Shown here piece by piece: positions 35,880 to 47,882 of a stretch of DNA of 64,000 nucleotides. The stretch comes from Rhyzopertha dominica (taxonomy: Eukaryota > Arthropoda > Insecta > Coleoptera > Bostrichidae), in NCBI GenBank assembly GCA_025024175.1, contig QCXZ01000041.1, forward strand, positions 50,587,786 to 50,651,785. The letters run 5' to 3'. Both the position numbers and the translations under genes were made by a program. Positions within the stretch are counted from its first letter, which is position 1; every line of letters starts with the position of its first letter. Under the pieces are notes generated by a model that had not been told where the DNA came from, searched no databases, and saw only the letters and a list, made by a program, of their open reading frames with translations.

Positions 35880-38445
35880 GGTAATTTCTATTAATGGTGT
35901 TACTCCATGCACACCCCCACGGGAAAACTACTTAGACGAACCCATCTAAGTACGAGCATTGCACCCTTGGACGTCGGCAGGGCTTTGAAGCTACTGCAGC
36001 AGCATCATCTTGAGCCTCTTGTGGGTACTAGTTTATTTTTCATCGTAATCTCCCAGATTACGAATGAGGGGGTTTTCTTAGGCGTCCGCTTTGTGGAATG
36101 CCTTGGCTGCTGCTTCTCAGATAAATTCCTAGATCGTAGGAACTTCGAGATCTCTGTCTATCCGATAATTCTGACGAACTAGGGAGCATCCACGACCATT
36201 CGTAGAACNNTGTTCTCGATAACCTGGAGACGTTTGATGTGTTTAGCTGATGCTTAACTCCATGTAGCAGATCCGTACGTCATCATCGGCCGCAGTATCG
36301 TCTTTTGGATCGAGAGCTCGTTGTCGCTGATCAACTTGCTATTTCGGTTGGTCAGCGCGGCCGTCGTCTAGTTGGTTCGGTCGTCGATGCGCGGTTTCCA
36401 CAGCAACTTCCTGTGGATGGCGATACCCCGGTACTTGGCTTCTTGTTTCCACGGGATAACGCGATCTAAGATGTGTTTCGATCGGGCTGCTTCCTCCTTT
36501 TGCTCAGAAATAATGCATAGCTCTTTTCGGCGTTGACTCCTATTCTCCATCGGAAGAACCGGTCTTCTAGATCATCGGCGGCTTTCTGAAGACGTCGAGT
36601 CATCAGACGTGGATCAACTGATATGGTAAAGATAGCGGTGTCATCTCCGTAGATAGCGAGTTCTGTTGCTTCCTTCTTCAGGATGTCCCTCGTGAATACG
36701 GTGAACAGCAGCGGCGATAACGTCGAGCCCTGCGGAATCCCTCATGTGGCGGTGCGCACCGAGGACCTTTTGTCGCCGAGCTTCACACAGAAGTCTGTCC
36801 CTCAGGAAGTCCGAGTCCGGTTGGCATGTCGGCATGTGATATCTCGAGTATCAATCCCTCATGTTATACCTTGTCGAGCGCTTTCGACATGTCCACAAAG
36901 ACAGCTCCGACTGACGCCTTAACGTTGAAGCTCTCGGTGGCGTACTCGACGGGCCTGAGCACCTAGTGCGTGGTTGAATGACCCGCCTTGAACCCGATGT
37001 GCTCGTTCGTAATAACGTTCTCCTCCTCGACGGCGGCAGACCGACGATCCAGGATGGTCTACTCGGATATCTTCCCCAGGGTCGGTAGCAGGCTGGTGGG
37101 GCGTTAGTTTGTGCAAACTGATCGCTCTGTCTCGGCTTTGTAATTATCGCGACGTTGCCAATTTTCCAGGTAGATGGAAGTTATCCTCCGGAGTGTACAC
37201 CAAGCCGTTCTCGCCCTGTAGCGGGCCTGTTCCACAGGATTTTCGTCATCCTCCAGNGGTCGCTTAAGTTTTCGTCCAGTTGGCGAATCTTGGCTTCCCA
37301 ACGTTCGCTTCTGTGGTGTGAGACGACCTCTTTCACCTGTGCTTGCAGTTTATTGTACTGCCTGCGATCTTCGGGGTGCCACGTGCGTTGCCTTCGCTTT
37401 CTTTCCCTGTTCTTTTCTCGGATGAGGGTTCTCACGTCATCCGGTACAGGGAACTCTCTCTGCGGTTCACCTGCATTTGCCACATCGATCTCGATAGCAG
37501 TAGCCTCCAGGGGCTGCATCGGATTAACGTTGACGGCACGGTGCTTGAGGCCTCTGTTGACTTAGATTGCGGTGCGACCTCCGGGACGATTCAGATGGTC
37601 GGTGTGGTGGAGGACTTATTTCACAATGCTCTGGCTGTCGCATGGTCTCAGATGTGTCTCATTGACCAAGGCTACATCGACTCCATGTCGTGTCATGGAT
37701 TCCTGCAACTCGAATCGTTGACGCTTGATGCCGTTTTCATTCCAATATGCATTCTGCAGGGAGGACGGTGCGTGAATCTCTAGGCATTTCTTTCTTGTTG
37801 AAAAGGTTGGCGACTTCCTCTTTGGGCCGCTGTAGCATTTCACCTCGGCGCGCCAGCATCTCTGGGAATGGTGATATATCTGGCAGCGAAAACACTACCC
37901 GACGGATCCCTTCTTGTTCGGCGACTCTAATTGGATGGTGAGGTCACAACAGGTCCTTATGCCGACGATGTCCTTAGTCTTCGGCGCGCGTCTTACATTG
38001 ACAAAGACGAGAGGCATCTTGCTTCCGTCCTTCTTCTTCATTCGACAAGCTCCCTCCACGTCGTGGTGTCGTAACGATTTCTCCACCTCGTATTCGGTGA
38101 TGCGAGGTCGACAGGCCTTTTAATGACCACTTTCGGGCACTTCTCCTCCTGGAGGGCGTAGGTATGATAAGGCAAAGCCATGTCATCCAGCATCTTCGTG
38201 ATGCCACGGTGCGACTCGGGGGTGTCGGACCGGATCTGAATGCCAGCAGATATTGTCTTAGCTTTAGTAAAAGCCAGACGTTTCTCTGACATCCGGGCGG
38301 CTACAGCTACGGCTGTCACAGCCTATTTCGCCATATGCCAGCTGGCACTGGCAGACGATGTTTGATCGTCCTCATGCAGAAGGCCAGCTGGACTTAGGCG
38401 TCATCTCGTTATATACTAAAATCTATTAAATACTATGTCCACAGC
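35880..38445 (-). pseudogene. Jockey-like non-LTR retrotransposon (third block, most complete 5' half)
   Basis: Read on the minus strand from 38445, ORF1 gives ESHRGITKMLDDMALPYHTY, PLVFVNVRRAPKTKDIVG and a zinc knuckle near 37890 (CFRCQIYHHSQR). ORF2 then gives the endonuclease start TRHGVDVALVNETHLRP (37680), the pre-RT segment NKLQAQVKEVVSHHRSE (37330) and the RT region, including YGDDTAIF near 36650 in place of YADD. Frameshifts and deletions break it, and the 3' end is near 35880. Its 5' end faces the satellite at 38515, the same arrangement as in the right arm. Confidence 0.78.
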
Positions 38446-38514
38446 ATATGCTAACTATGATTATTATGTATAACCACATTATGTGTAATATGTTAATATA
38501 GGATTAATATTTAC

Positions 38515-39202
38515 AATGAATGTTCGGAGTAGCTTTAACATATAAAGAAATTGCTTACATACTTTTTAGATGCCTTGAGTCCTCAAAACATAGTTTGTTG
38601 TATGTATTCAATAAAGTAAAAGGTCCTTTACGCTCGAACTTAATTTGTTGTGTTTTAAACACTCAACTTGTGTGGAACTACTCCAACAGCATGAAATAAA
38701 AAGAATATTAATATTCTTTCTGCAATGGGGCGGTTGGGAGGCAAAAGGAATGTTCGGAGTAGCCCTAGAACATAAAGAAATTGCTTATAAATTATTAATA
38801 CGCTTTGAGGTCTCAAAACTTTCTTTATCGTGTGTATTCAATGAAGTAAAAAGTCCTTTACTCGCGAACATAATTTGTTGTGTTTTAAACACTTTAACTT
38901 GTGTGGAACTACTCCAACAGCATGAAATAAAAAGAATATTAATAATCTTTCTGCAATGGGGCGGTTGGTAGGCAAAATGATTGGTCAGAGTAGCTGTAAC
39001 ACATAAAGAAATTGCTTATAAATTATTTATACGCTTTGAGGTCTCAAACTTCTTTGTCGTGTGTATTCAATCAAGTAAAAGTCCTTTACTCTCGAACATA
39101 ATTTGTTGTGTTTTAAACACTTCAACTTGTGTGGAACTACTCAACAGCATGAAAAAAAAGAATATTAATATTCTTTCTGCAATGGGGCGGTTGTAGGCAA
39201 AA
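38515..39202 (+). repeat. 231-bp satellite, third locus (about 3 units)
   Basis: Three diverged subfamily-A units beginning at 38515, cut by the assembly gap. The unit at 38728 has the open form GGTTGGGAGG; the next has GGTTGGTAGG. The first unit is degenerate, as expected at an array edge. Confidence 0.9.
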
Positions 39203-39302
39203 NNNNNNNNNNNNNNNNNNNNNNNNNNNNNNNNNNNNNNNNNNNNNNNNNNNNNNNNNNNNNNNNNNNNNNNNNNNNNNNNNNNNNNNNNNNNNNNNNN
39301 NN
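39203..39302. other. assembly gap (100 N)
   Basis: Exactly 100 Ns, directly after satellite units. The true satellite length here is unknown, and the join to the receptor exons at 39.4 kb rests on scaffolding. Confidence 0.95.
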
Positions 39303-39431
39303 ACGAGATTGTAGTTTATAAAAATCTATAGAATCATGTTAAAATAGCACAGACATTAACAAAGTTTAGCCATTCCTGAATAAAACTTGGTTATCTTTAA
39401 GATTAGTGGCCTAAGAAAGGAATTCGCTCAC

Positions 39432-39730
39432 CATATCCACTTCAGATATTGGTCCCATACTTCTCACGACAATATCCACCTCCACCACAGCCGGGGGTCC
39501 TGAAATCCAATATCAACCAAATTCAACCCCCTGAAACTCCGAAACTTACCCCCGAAATCCGGCCTGATGCTGTTATCGTACCCCCTGAGCAGGTTATCCA
39601 GTAGAGTCGATATGTTTTGGTGGTTTTTCTTCTGGGGCATCACCGAGTTTTTCGTCAGCGACATCCCCATGACCCCCAGGGTTGTTACGCCTAGCACCAC
39701 CGTGACGCATGAGGGGCATAAGGAAGGCAT
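39432..39730 (-). CDS. GABA/glycine-type cys-loop receptor subunit, first coding exons (GRD-like), partial
   Basis: Two minus-strand exons with canonical splice sites. Exon A (39550-39735; ATG at 39730) follows a good acceptor (cacttacag) and encodes a hydrophobic signal-like start MPSLCPSCVTVVLGVTTLGV, then QNISTLLDNLLRGYDNSIRP and DFG. It ends at donor g|gtaagt (39549). A 50-nt intron ends in tttcag at 39500. Exon B (39432-39499, 68 nt) encodes PPAVVEVDIVVRSMGPISEV, then DM, and ends at donor gtgagc. The phases join (g|ga = Gly). This is the start of the extracellular ligand-binding domain of inhibitory pentameric chloride channels. The segment looks closest to the insect GRD subunit, but RDL, LCCH3 or GluCl cannot be excluded by eye. 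The remaining exons would lie at lower coordinates and none was found in the window. Confidence 0.85.
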
Positions 39731-39735
39731 GTTAC

Positions 39736-40400
39736 CTGTAAGTGATTCGGGCATCAAGACGCGTGCGAAATTTTTACGGGATCGCTGATGGAATTTGAAG
39801 GCAGACGCGTCGCTGATATTAATCCCTTTCANGACGAAATGGGTTTAGCGAGATGGGGCGCAAACGAGCTTACGAGGGCGATCTGAGACATTGTAGTCGA
39901 TTACGGCGCGCTATGTGTTTGTCTTTGAAGCGCTTTAAATCTGTTAGTTTGTAGAGGGTTTTTAAAAACGAGCGTGTACCTAATTGTTGAGAAATTTCAG
40001 TCTGCCTTTGGCCAAGCTGCAGATTCTTAAATAAAAAGAATCAAAAGTAAATTTGATTGCGATGAAATGCGCTCCTAAGCCGTGTATTTATGCCCTCGAC
40101 AACTTCAGATAGATGAAAATTGATCATAGTGAATATATAAAAACATTTAATACGGTATAAGTAGAGGAAATACCTATGTTCCGGCAGTGATTTGAATTGA
40201 AACCATTAAAATGCAGTGTCAATCTCAGTAGGCTAAATTTATAAATTGTGGCAGTTCTGGGCTTCTACGCTATCTCTAAAGAAAGATATGGAATTGATAG
40301 TTTTTAACTATTATAAATTGAAAGCTGATCCATATTTTCAAAGTGAAATTATAATTAATGAATTATTCTTTAAGTAAATTATTATTTAAGTATAATCCAC
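39736..40400. other. upstream intron/5' region of the receptor gene, unassigned
   Basis: No recognisable element. The acceptor at 39736 implies at least one 5' exon at higher coordinates; it was not identified. The segment 39780-39960 is more GC-rich than its surroundings. Confidence 0.35.
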
Positions 40401-40404
40401 TTTA

Positions 40405-42024
40405 TTCTATTATTATTATTAATAATAATAACAGGGCTTTATTGAATAATCATATACACATGCAAAGTCTAGCATAACTATTCTACTTAACCTGTGTACA
40501 GAAATGTGTAAACTTAAAGGTAAGATAACAGAAAAAAAAGAGAACCCATCAATGATAAACGTAAAAACTATTGCAGCTCAACAAGTATATTTTTGATAGC
40601 CTTACGGAAGCTGCTGATATTGAAATGTCCTTACAAAGGCGGTTATGTAATGTTACAGCGTTATACGTAAAGGACCTGGAAAATAATGACGTACAATATT
40701 TAGGCATATCGAGTGACGAGGAGGTGGGGCGCAACCCAAACTAGTGAACACTACTTCTAAATTTCAATTTTTCTCTTAGATACGACGGAAAATCTGTAAG
40801 CAGTACTCTATGCACCAGGGAGAGCAACTGTAAGCGGTAGACATTAGACATTTTCAGCCACTTAAGTTCATTGATCTTGGCAGAAACATGATTAAACTTT
40901 CTTAGACTGTATATAAAGCGACAACAACTGTTCTGGGTCACCTGAATCTGATTTTGTGTTCTTAAGTTTAAACATGAAAAGAAAATTACTAGACCATAGT
41001 TAAGCAATGACAGGACTAAGGTTTCTGTAAGCTGTTTGCGAGTTTTAAAATTAATTATATCCATGTTACTGTACAGCAGTTTGAGAACGAAATAACATTT
41101 TCTAATGAGTAAAGAGACGTGGGTGTCAAAGCGGAGGTCTTCGTCGGAGATTAAACTAAGGTTCTTAACTTCAGAACATATATTGATGGATACACCTTCA
41201 ATAGCTATACTCCTTTGTGATTTAACAAACTGAGATATTACAGCAGGCGCAAAGCATACGACCTTACATTTATCAGCATTTAGTTTAAGATTGTGGTCTA
41301 TGTTGTATTTAGAGATAGAGTCGAGATCGCAATTAAGCTGCTCGCATGCGGTATTTGTGTCGCACATCTTAAAGGATAGGTACAGTTGGGTGTCATCAGC
41401 ATATCCTAGAATATTAGAAAATTTAACATGGCTAAATATATCGGAAGTATAGATTAAATGTAGAAGGGGTCGCAGTACTGACCCTTGTGGCACACCACTA
41501 GTAACAGGCACTTTATCAGAAAGAAGGCCATTAACTCGAACTACTTGGAAGCGGTCTTTGAAGTAAGACACGAAAAATCTACATGCGATTACATTAAGTC
41601 CAAAGTAAGACAATTTGGCACATATTAGCTCATAATCGATTGTGTCAAACGCTTTAGAAAAATCAAGTAAAACGAGAACCGTGCAGTTGCCNTTATCACG
41701 CTCTCTTATTATATCGTCCAGGACTCTCAACAGTACCGTGGTAGTACTTTGATTTTTCTGAAAACCTGATTGAAACGGTGAAATTATATTATTCTCTAAC
41801 GCGTAATTGTAAAGTTGCAGATGTACAACTTTTTCGATAATTTTTACAAATGTAGGTACTAAACTTATGGGACGAAGGTCACTAAAGTTAACCGGACTGT
41901 TTATTTTTGGAATGGGAATAATAACGGAGGTTTTCCATGATACTGGGAAGTAACCGCTTTCGAGGCAACAATTAACTATATGTGTGATATGAGGAGCAAT
42001 GTAGCCATCGTAAGTACAATCAAN
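40405..42024 (-). pseudogene. non-LTR retrotransposon RT (CR1/Jockey group), 5'-truncated
   Basis: From 42024 downwards the frame reads SGYFPVSWKTSVIIPIPKIN and ISPFQSGFQKNQST (fingers), VLLDFSKAFDTIDYEL (motif A), SGVPQGSVLRPLLHLIYTSD (motif B) and LGYADDTQLYLSF (motif C), then a long thumb/C-terminal region to 40741. After a stop and frameshift it continues as SLFSRSFTYNAVTLHNRL (about 40640). The 3' UTR ends aataaagccctg followed by a TTATTA microsatellite at 40400-40435. The RT is open over 329 codons with one ambiguous base, but the endonuclease is missing, so it is a typical dead-on-arrival copy. Confidence 0.85.
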
Positions 42025-42215
42025 GGTAAAAATAAAAAAATGGAAACTTTTACAATGCGTTTAACAAAATCAAAAAATTTAGAAACAAGCAAACTTGACC
42101 ACAAACCAAAAGTAACTTACATGCCAGCAACACNAACGTAATATTAATTTAGATNAAATAAATAGTTTAGAACAGGACAGTTGAAATTACAAGAATCATT
42201 TAAAATAGTAGAATT

Positions 42216-42690
42216 TTATTCGCTAATAATTTTATAGATTTCAAAAATTTCCAAAAAATTTAATTTTGATAATTTACTGCACAAATGTAATGAATTTAAA
42301 TTGTCTAGCGTGGCAGTGCGTTTATTCAACAATAAATGGTTAGCTAGAGAATTTGTATTTTTATACTTATCGAATTGTTTTAAATGTTCTTTACCTCCAA
42401 TTAAAAAAAAGTCTTCTCGTTTGTCCAACATAAACTAAATTGCAATCATTGCATGAAAAACTATAAACGCCTGAATTATTTAAAACTGGAATATGGTCTT
42501 TATTACGGACAAGACGGGAAAACACACTGCCTACGATAGAAAACGCAATATTTATTCCATGAGAAGAAAATAACTTAGATAGGGTAATGTAAACTTTGAC
42601 AAATACTTTCGAAAAAGAATTGGGTGTAATTTTCCAAATTGCTTTCAATAACAATTTTCCAAGTTATTTAATAGAAAAACTTAATTTTAA
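42216..42690 (-). pseudogene. Penelope-like GIY-YIG endonuclease fragment
   Basis: Minus-strand translation gives SVFSRLVRNKDHIPVLNNSG, then GVYSFSCNDCNLVYVGQTRR (GIY-YIG core), a frameshift near 42410, then KNTNSLANHLLLNK and a helix-rich end, NFLEIFEIYKIISE, that carries the domain's acidic residues. No RT remains. The linker sequence differs strongly from the PLEs at 27-31 kb, so it is a separate lineage. Confidence 0.75.
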
Positions 42691-43369
42691 GTATCATCTT
42701 CATCAATTTTGAAAAAGTGCCTGTAACTTTTCATTTATCAAGATAAATATAGAAAGTAGAAAATATATTTTTTGACGTAGTCAGCCAATCATGGTTTCTA
42801 TAAAAAAAAGTCTCAAAAAATGTATGCAATATCAAAAAAAATAATTATGTCCTTTGATGCTACGAAAAAAATCTATAAGAAACTATATTTAAGAGAATAA
42901 ATAAATAAAAAACCCCGGACGCTAAGGGACCCTTCAATTTTTGGCTACAGTTCAAAAAACTAAAAAAGTTAATCAAAATTTGTTTGCCCTGCCAATTTAT
43001 GTTAAAATCAGGGTCAAAAAGCTTTAATAACAACCGAGATACACTATAACACCAGGGAAGATTATACATACCTAGCAAGCTGTGACAGTTAAATCAACAG
43101 AAGTAAGATATATGATAGACAAGCAAGTTAGGCAGCTGATTCAACCCTCATTTTACCGCAAAAGTTTACTGAAAAGTGGTTGTCGCCAAAGGGGTTGAAC
43201 TTGTTTAATGACGATAACATAAAGGGCAGGAAATACAATAAAAAAGTAATGAAACTTCTAAATAATACTGCTCTGTGTTAGCTGGTAAACTGTTTATGAA
43301 AGAGGGTTTTCACAGAGGCCTATATATTCGTGATTTGATTCGCAGTATCTGGCAGTATGTATTTTTAAA
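42691..43369. other. AT-rich unassigned spacer
   Basis: No coding homology recognised. It may include 5' parts of the element that begins to be readable at 43370. Confidence 0.35.
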
Positions 43370-44665
43370 TTGACTCTCAGTAAATTTTATGCCGATATTA
43401 GCACTAATAAGTATATTGTTTGCGTTTTTCTCGATTTGAAGCGAGCTTTTGAGACAATTGACAGGTCGATATTGCTCAGAAAATTATTTCAATATGGTTT
43501 TCAGGGAAAGGTGCACGAGTGGTTGGCTAATTATTTAAGTAGTAGAAAACAGAGAGTCAGGATTGGGGACATAGTTTCGGAAGAGGCGGTGAGTGAATTT
43601 GGGGTACCTCAGAGGAGTGTGATAGGGCCTCTGTTGTTTACATTGTATATTAATGATATTGATTTGTTTGTTGGTTGTGATTTTGTAAATTTATTTGCAG
43701 ATGATACATTACTTGTTGAAAGTGATTGTAATTTGGGTGTAGCAATAGCAAAAATGAATAAAACTCTTGCAAAGGTAGAGCAGTATTTAGCTTCAAATAG
43801 ATTAAAGCTAAATGTATCAAAGACTAAGGGTATGATTGTGACTACTAAATACAAATATAAACTTTTAGATTTAGATAAAATAGATTTGCATATTTGCAAT
43901 TGTAGAATTGATATTGTAAGGATATATAAATACCTAGGTCTCACAATTGACTGTTTGTTATCGTTTGATGAGCACTTTAATTACATGCAAAAGAAAATAT
44001 CTAAAAAGTTGTTCTTTTTATCAAGAGTGGGTAAATTCCTCTCTATGGAAACGACCATTAGAGTATATAAAACTATTATACCTCATTTTGAATACTGTGC
44101 GTCGATAGTGTTCCAGTTCAACCTTAACAAGATGTTTTACTTGCAAAAACTTCAAAATCGTGCAATGAGAATTATTCTAAAGTGTGCCAGGCTCACGCCG
44201 ATTAGGACTATGTTGNTTGNTCTACAGTGGTTGNATATTACGGATAGGGTGCTGTATCTTACGATGGTCTTTATATATAAAATAATAAATAATCTCATGC
44301 CATCTTACCTAACAAAAATGATAGTTAGGGCACATGATGNTCATCAGTATGAAACTCGAAATGCTGGTGATATTTTTGTGAATAGAACTTGCGCAACTGC
44401 CTCTAAATCTCTATTTTTTAAAGGTTTTATAAAATACAATTCATTGCCACTTCATGTTAGATCTGCTAAATCTCTTAGATGCTTCAAATCACAGTCGCTG
44501 GTTTATATTACGGGCACTGGGTAGCGTGCGAATATTGTTTAATTTGTATTGGGTTGTTTGTTTTGTGTATTCATGTTGAACATTAAATTAATAGATGTTA
44601 TTTTCCAATGTATCAAATACTAGCCTTGTGCTAATTAATAAAGTGTATTATTATTATTATTAAAA
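43370..44665 (+). pseudogene. non-LTR retrotransposon RT (CR1/Jockey group), 384-codon open frame
   Basis: Encodes VFLDLKRAFETIDRSILLRK (motif A, catalytic Asp), FGVPQRSVIGPLLFTLYIND (motif B, with PQG changed to PQR), VNLFADDTLLVE (motif C) and a C-terminal region with IRVYKTIIPHFEYCASIVF. The frame stays open from 43370 to the TAG at 44522, with several undetermined bases. Endonuclease and ORF1 are missing. The 3' UTR ends aataaagtgtattattattattatt at 44637-44661, the same microsatellite tail type as the copies at 40.4, 58.8 and 59.5 kb. The GVPQR change and truncation make activity unlikely. Confidence 0.85.
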
Positions 44666-45640
44666 TTGTATATAATCACAGGTAATTAATAATATATCGC
44701 ATCTGTTGCGTATAATAAAAATCAAAAGGACATAAAAAATATTGATTTGTCTATTATAGCTCACATCGATGGGCTCCATCTACATAAATACAAACGAACC
44801 TAGATTTACTCCATTATTTTCCCATTACAAATTCTCTCTGATCTCTACTGTAATTCAGCTAACCACTCTAGTTTACGTTTCCCAAGCTGTGATTCGAAAA
44901 CCTACTCCGCTAGTTAATTAATCGGTGTACTTAGAACACGCGATACCTTTTGTCTTCTAGGGAACTGCCTAGATACCAACGGATAATTGGTATCCACCCG
45001 ACAACATTGCATGATCTACAAGCTAGAACTGCTCGGCTAAAAGGATTAGCGCTCCAGCGATAGGAAACAAACGCCCAAAGTGCGAAAATTAGCATATGCG
45101 CCAGCGTTCCCTAATAGAATTGGCTGTTCATTTGTTTCGACTGTGCCGTTAAACATCCGTAATTTAGATTCGGCGCTTTTCTCTCTTAAACGGATTTATG
45201 GACGGACGAAACGGATCTAGCAAGTTGACATGCGGTTGTTTTGGGCTTCGGCTTGAAGCCTGGGNTTCACTCAGTCTTTATTTGGATCCGGTGTTTCCTC
45301 TAAATGCGGTTCCTGGTTAAAAACTTACATTTTTAGTCGTTTTTTATTATCAGAAATTGGCGAGCATCCATACTTCTCATGCAGTTCTCAGAAGCCATCA
45401 TTATGCCAAAATAGTTTACTTTTAACCTTAATAAATGTAATAAGCCCGCTCATGAAATTTTAATTTTGTGTCAGATGAACTCATATTGGCGCAAACGAAA
45501 TGAAAAAGTTTAATACAGATTTTAAATTATTTTAATATAAAATCAATTGATGTGTATATATGAGTTCACTGATATGCTCACTGTCTTTCGCACTTTTGCT
45601 CTTCTGTTGGTGTAATACCATCAAATGCTCTAATGAGTGC
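44666..45640. other. unassigned, probably unique sequence
   Basis: No element or gene was recognised. The part 44860-45300 is relatively GC-rich with no obvious reading frame and could be non-coding host sequence. Confidence 0.35.
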
Positions 45641-45865
45641 TTTTCTCTACTAAATGTTTGCTTAATTACTTCCACATTGTATCGCGAAAAAAATTTTCAA
45701 AAAATTTGTATTTGCTTATTCGCTTTAAAATGGTGGTTTTGTTTGTGCACACGATAACTTTCGAAAGTCTTAATATATGAACTTGAAATTTGGCAAACGT
45801 ATAAATTTCAACTACCCAAAGCGACCTATTGTTTATGGGGTACGTAGCGTATCGAGAAGGAGGTA

Positions 45866-47882
45866 TAGTAATGCAACTCTCTTACCGTTTTTACAACCCT
45901 GCAATACTATTAACCTTCCATTTACAGGCACAGTTGGAACGGCACGCGACCCCTCATAAATCGTTTCTCTTTGTGATTTTGCGAATTTCCAGTGCCGGCT
46001 TTAAGCCATTTTAAAACTCGTTTTTTCTCTGTGTAGTGTATATTATTCTAAGTAGTTTTTAATCATTCGGTTAATAAGAGGTTTTACATCGATCGTTTTT
46101 ATTTACGTCTCCAAATGAATTGTACGTAGTTTTAGATGAGTAGCAACATTATTTTGCACAAGCAAAGTATATCTAGTTATAATGAAATTTGTAATCTAAC
46201 TAGACAACATGCACATCTGAGCATTTTTTAATATGCAATGAAAAATCTCGCATTCCTAAATATTTTTATTTTGATTTTTAACGTTCCTGTAATATTTATA
46301 TCCTGTGAATATGTTGAATACTGTGCTAGCCGAAAATTATAAATAGTAAATTTTAATATTTTTACATTTTTTTAACTATTGGAAACATGCGGTTAACGGT
46401 TAACATAACTAAATATGTAAATAAAAGACAAGTATTTTAAAATAAAATAATAATGAATATAATAAATAATAAATACAAAAAAAATAATTCCATACATCTA
46501 TTATATTTTTACAAAAAAATCTAACAAGTTTACACTGACATAACTTAAATATATTAATTATTATCATCATAACTACTGTCAAATTCTGAATCACTGCTAT
46601 AGCATCATCATTAACATGTATTTTAAAATTTTGAAAATTTGGGGATACGTAGCTATTTTCAATTTCAATAACATGCTTAATACAGCTTTTCCACAGTTCT
46701 TTCGTTATACTACTTACCTCTCTACGCACTAAATCTACAACTCCCGAACTTAAACGCGGACATGTATTGTTTCTTCGTATTCCATTTAAGCGTACTCCAC
46801 ACCAATTCAATTGGGTTTAGGACGCAATAATACGGTGCCAAATGCGTAACTATATGTCCATGTCCTTTCGCTAGTTCATCAACTCGATATTGTTTAGGTA
46901 TGTTGAGATTTTTTATTATTGTCAACAGATCGTTTTTGGTAACTTTTCCATCCGGAATTGTAATTTTATTCTTTTTCATGTAATGAATTATTTCTATTTT
47001 GTTTGTAGCTAATGTTGGCGCCTTGTTCATTAATTTTGAATGATAACTCGCGTTACAGATTCTGGTGGTATCCCTGGCAGTAACTGCTGCTGGAACAAGT
47101 TTCAAAAAGTGCAGAGTCCATGTCGCAATGGTAGTCAGCAGAACAATTTTGGATCTGTTTCGCTGACAGTAATAAGCCATTTTCCACCCATCCATCACTT
47201 CCTCCCGCATGAAGAATTATAATTCTTTTTCCTCTCGAAGGTGGTGCTTGCGAAACGCAGTTATTTGTCCCATCTGTCAGACCTTTTTTTATCAAGTCGT
47301 GGGTATCGTACCACGTTTCATCGAAATATACGATATTACGGTTTTCTTGGCGGTACCTTCTGATTTCGTTTATATAATCCCATCTCATTCTTTTTAGTCG
47401 GGTTGATTCCATTATGGACAAACGTTGGTTTAATGTACTATAATTAAAACCGGTGCTCCTCAAGTATTTTCTGAACCACTCTTCGCAATAACTTATGTCA
47501 TATCCTAATTCCAAAAGTTTTAATTTTAGACTTGCCGTAGTTGGAATTTTATTTTCCTTATACGTTTGGTAAATCACTTTTTTAATTTCTATCCCAAGCT
47601 CTTTTGATATATTTAGAAATTTTGTCGAATTGCGTGATTTTCTAGAATTGCCTTTATTTTCAATAATATCTCTCACCAACCATTTCACTTAACGCAGCAC
47701 TGCACTCTTTTTTATCAAAAAATTGTATACATTTTTTATGATTTCTTTGGCATCTTGGGTAGGGTAACGACGATTCCTCTTGTTTTCAATTTGCGGTAAC
47801 TTGTGAGGGGCCGCCTGCTGTTCGAGATGAAAAATACATTTTATTGCAGGGTTGTAATAACGGTAAGAGAGTTGCATTACTA
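45866..47882 (-). mobile_element. Tc1/mariner-IS630-type transposon with TIRs and TA target duplication
   Basis: Inverted termini begin TAGTAATGCAACTCTCTTAC and extend about 41 bp (45866-45906 and 47842-47882) with one mismatch. TA flanks both ends (45864-45865 and 47883-47884). The uninterrupted sites in the MITE-like copies near 6850 and 23666 contain one TA at the matching position, giving a paralogous empty site. Total length is 2,017 bp. Confidence 0.85.
46530..47860 (-). pseudogene. DDE transposase (IS630/Tc1 type), inactivated
   Basis: Reading from 47860, the N-terminal part has QDAKEIIKNVYNFLIKKS and a TAA at 47688. A helix-turn-helix-like region (FLNISKELGIEIKKVIYQTY) follows, then the first catalytic Asp in NIVYFDETWYDTHDLI, then GKRIIILHAGGSDGW. 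The second acidic motif, normally DNA-SYHS, has lost about a dozen bases near 47050: PPESV runs into NASYHS with a frameshift and the Asp is gone. The third acidic residue is in LNPIELVWS. After a further frameshift near 46790 the C-terminal helical region ends FKIHVNDDAIA. At least one stop, two frameshifts and loss of a catalytic residue make it dead. Confidence 0.82.
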
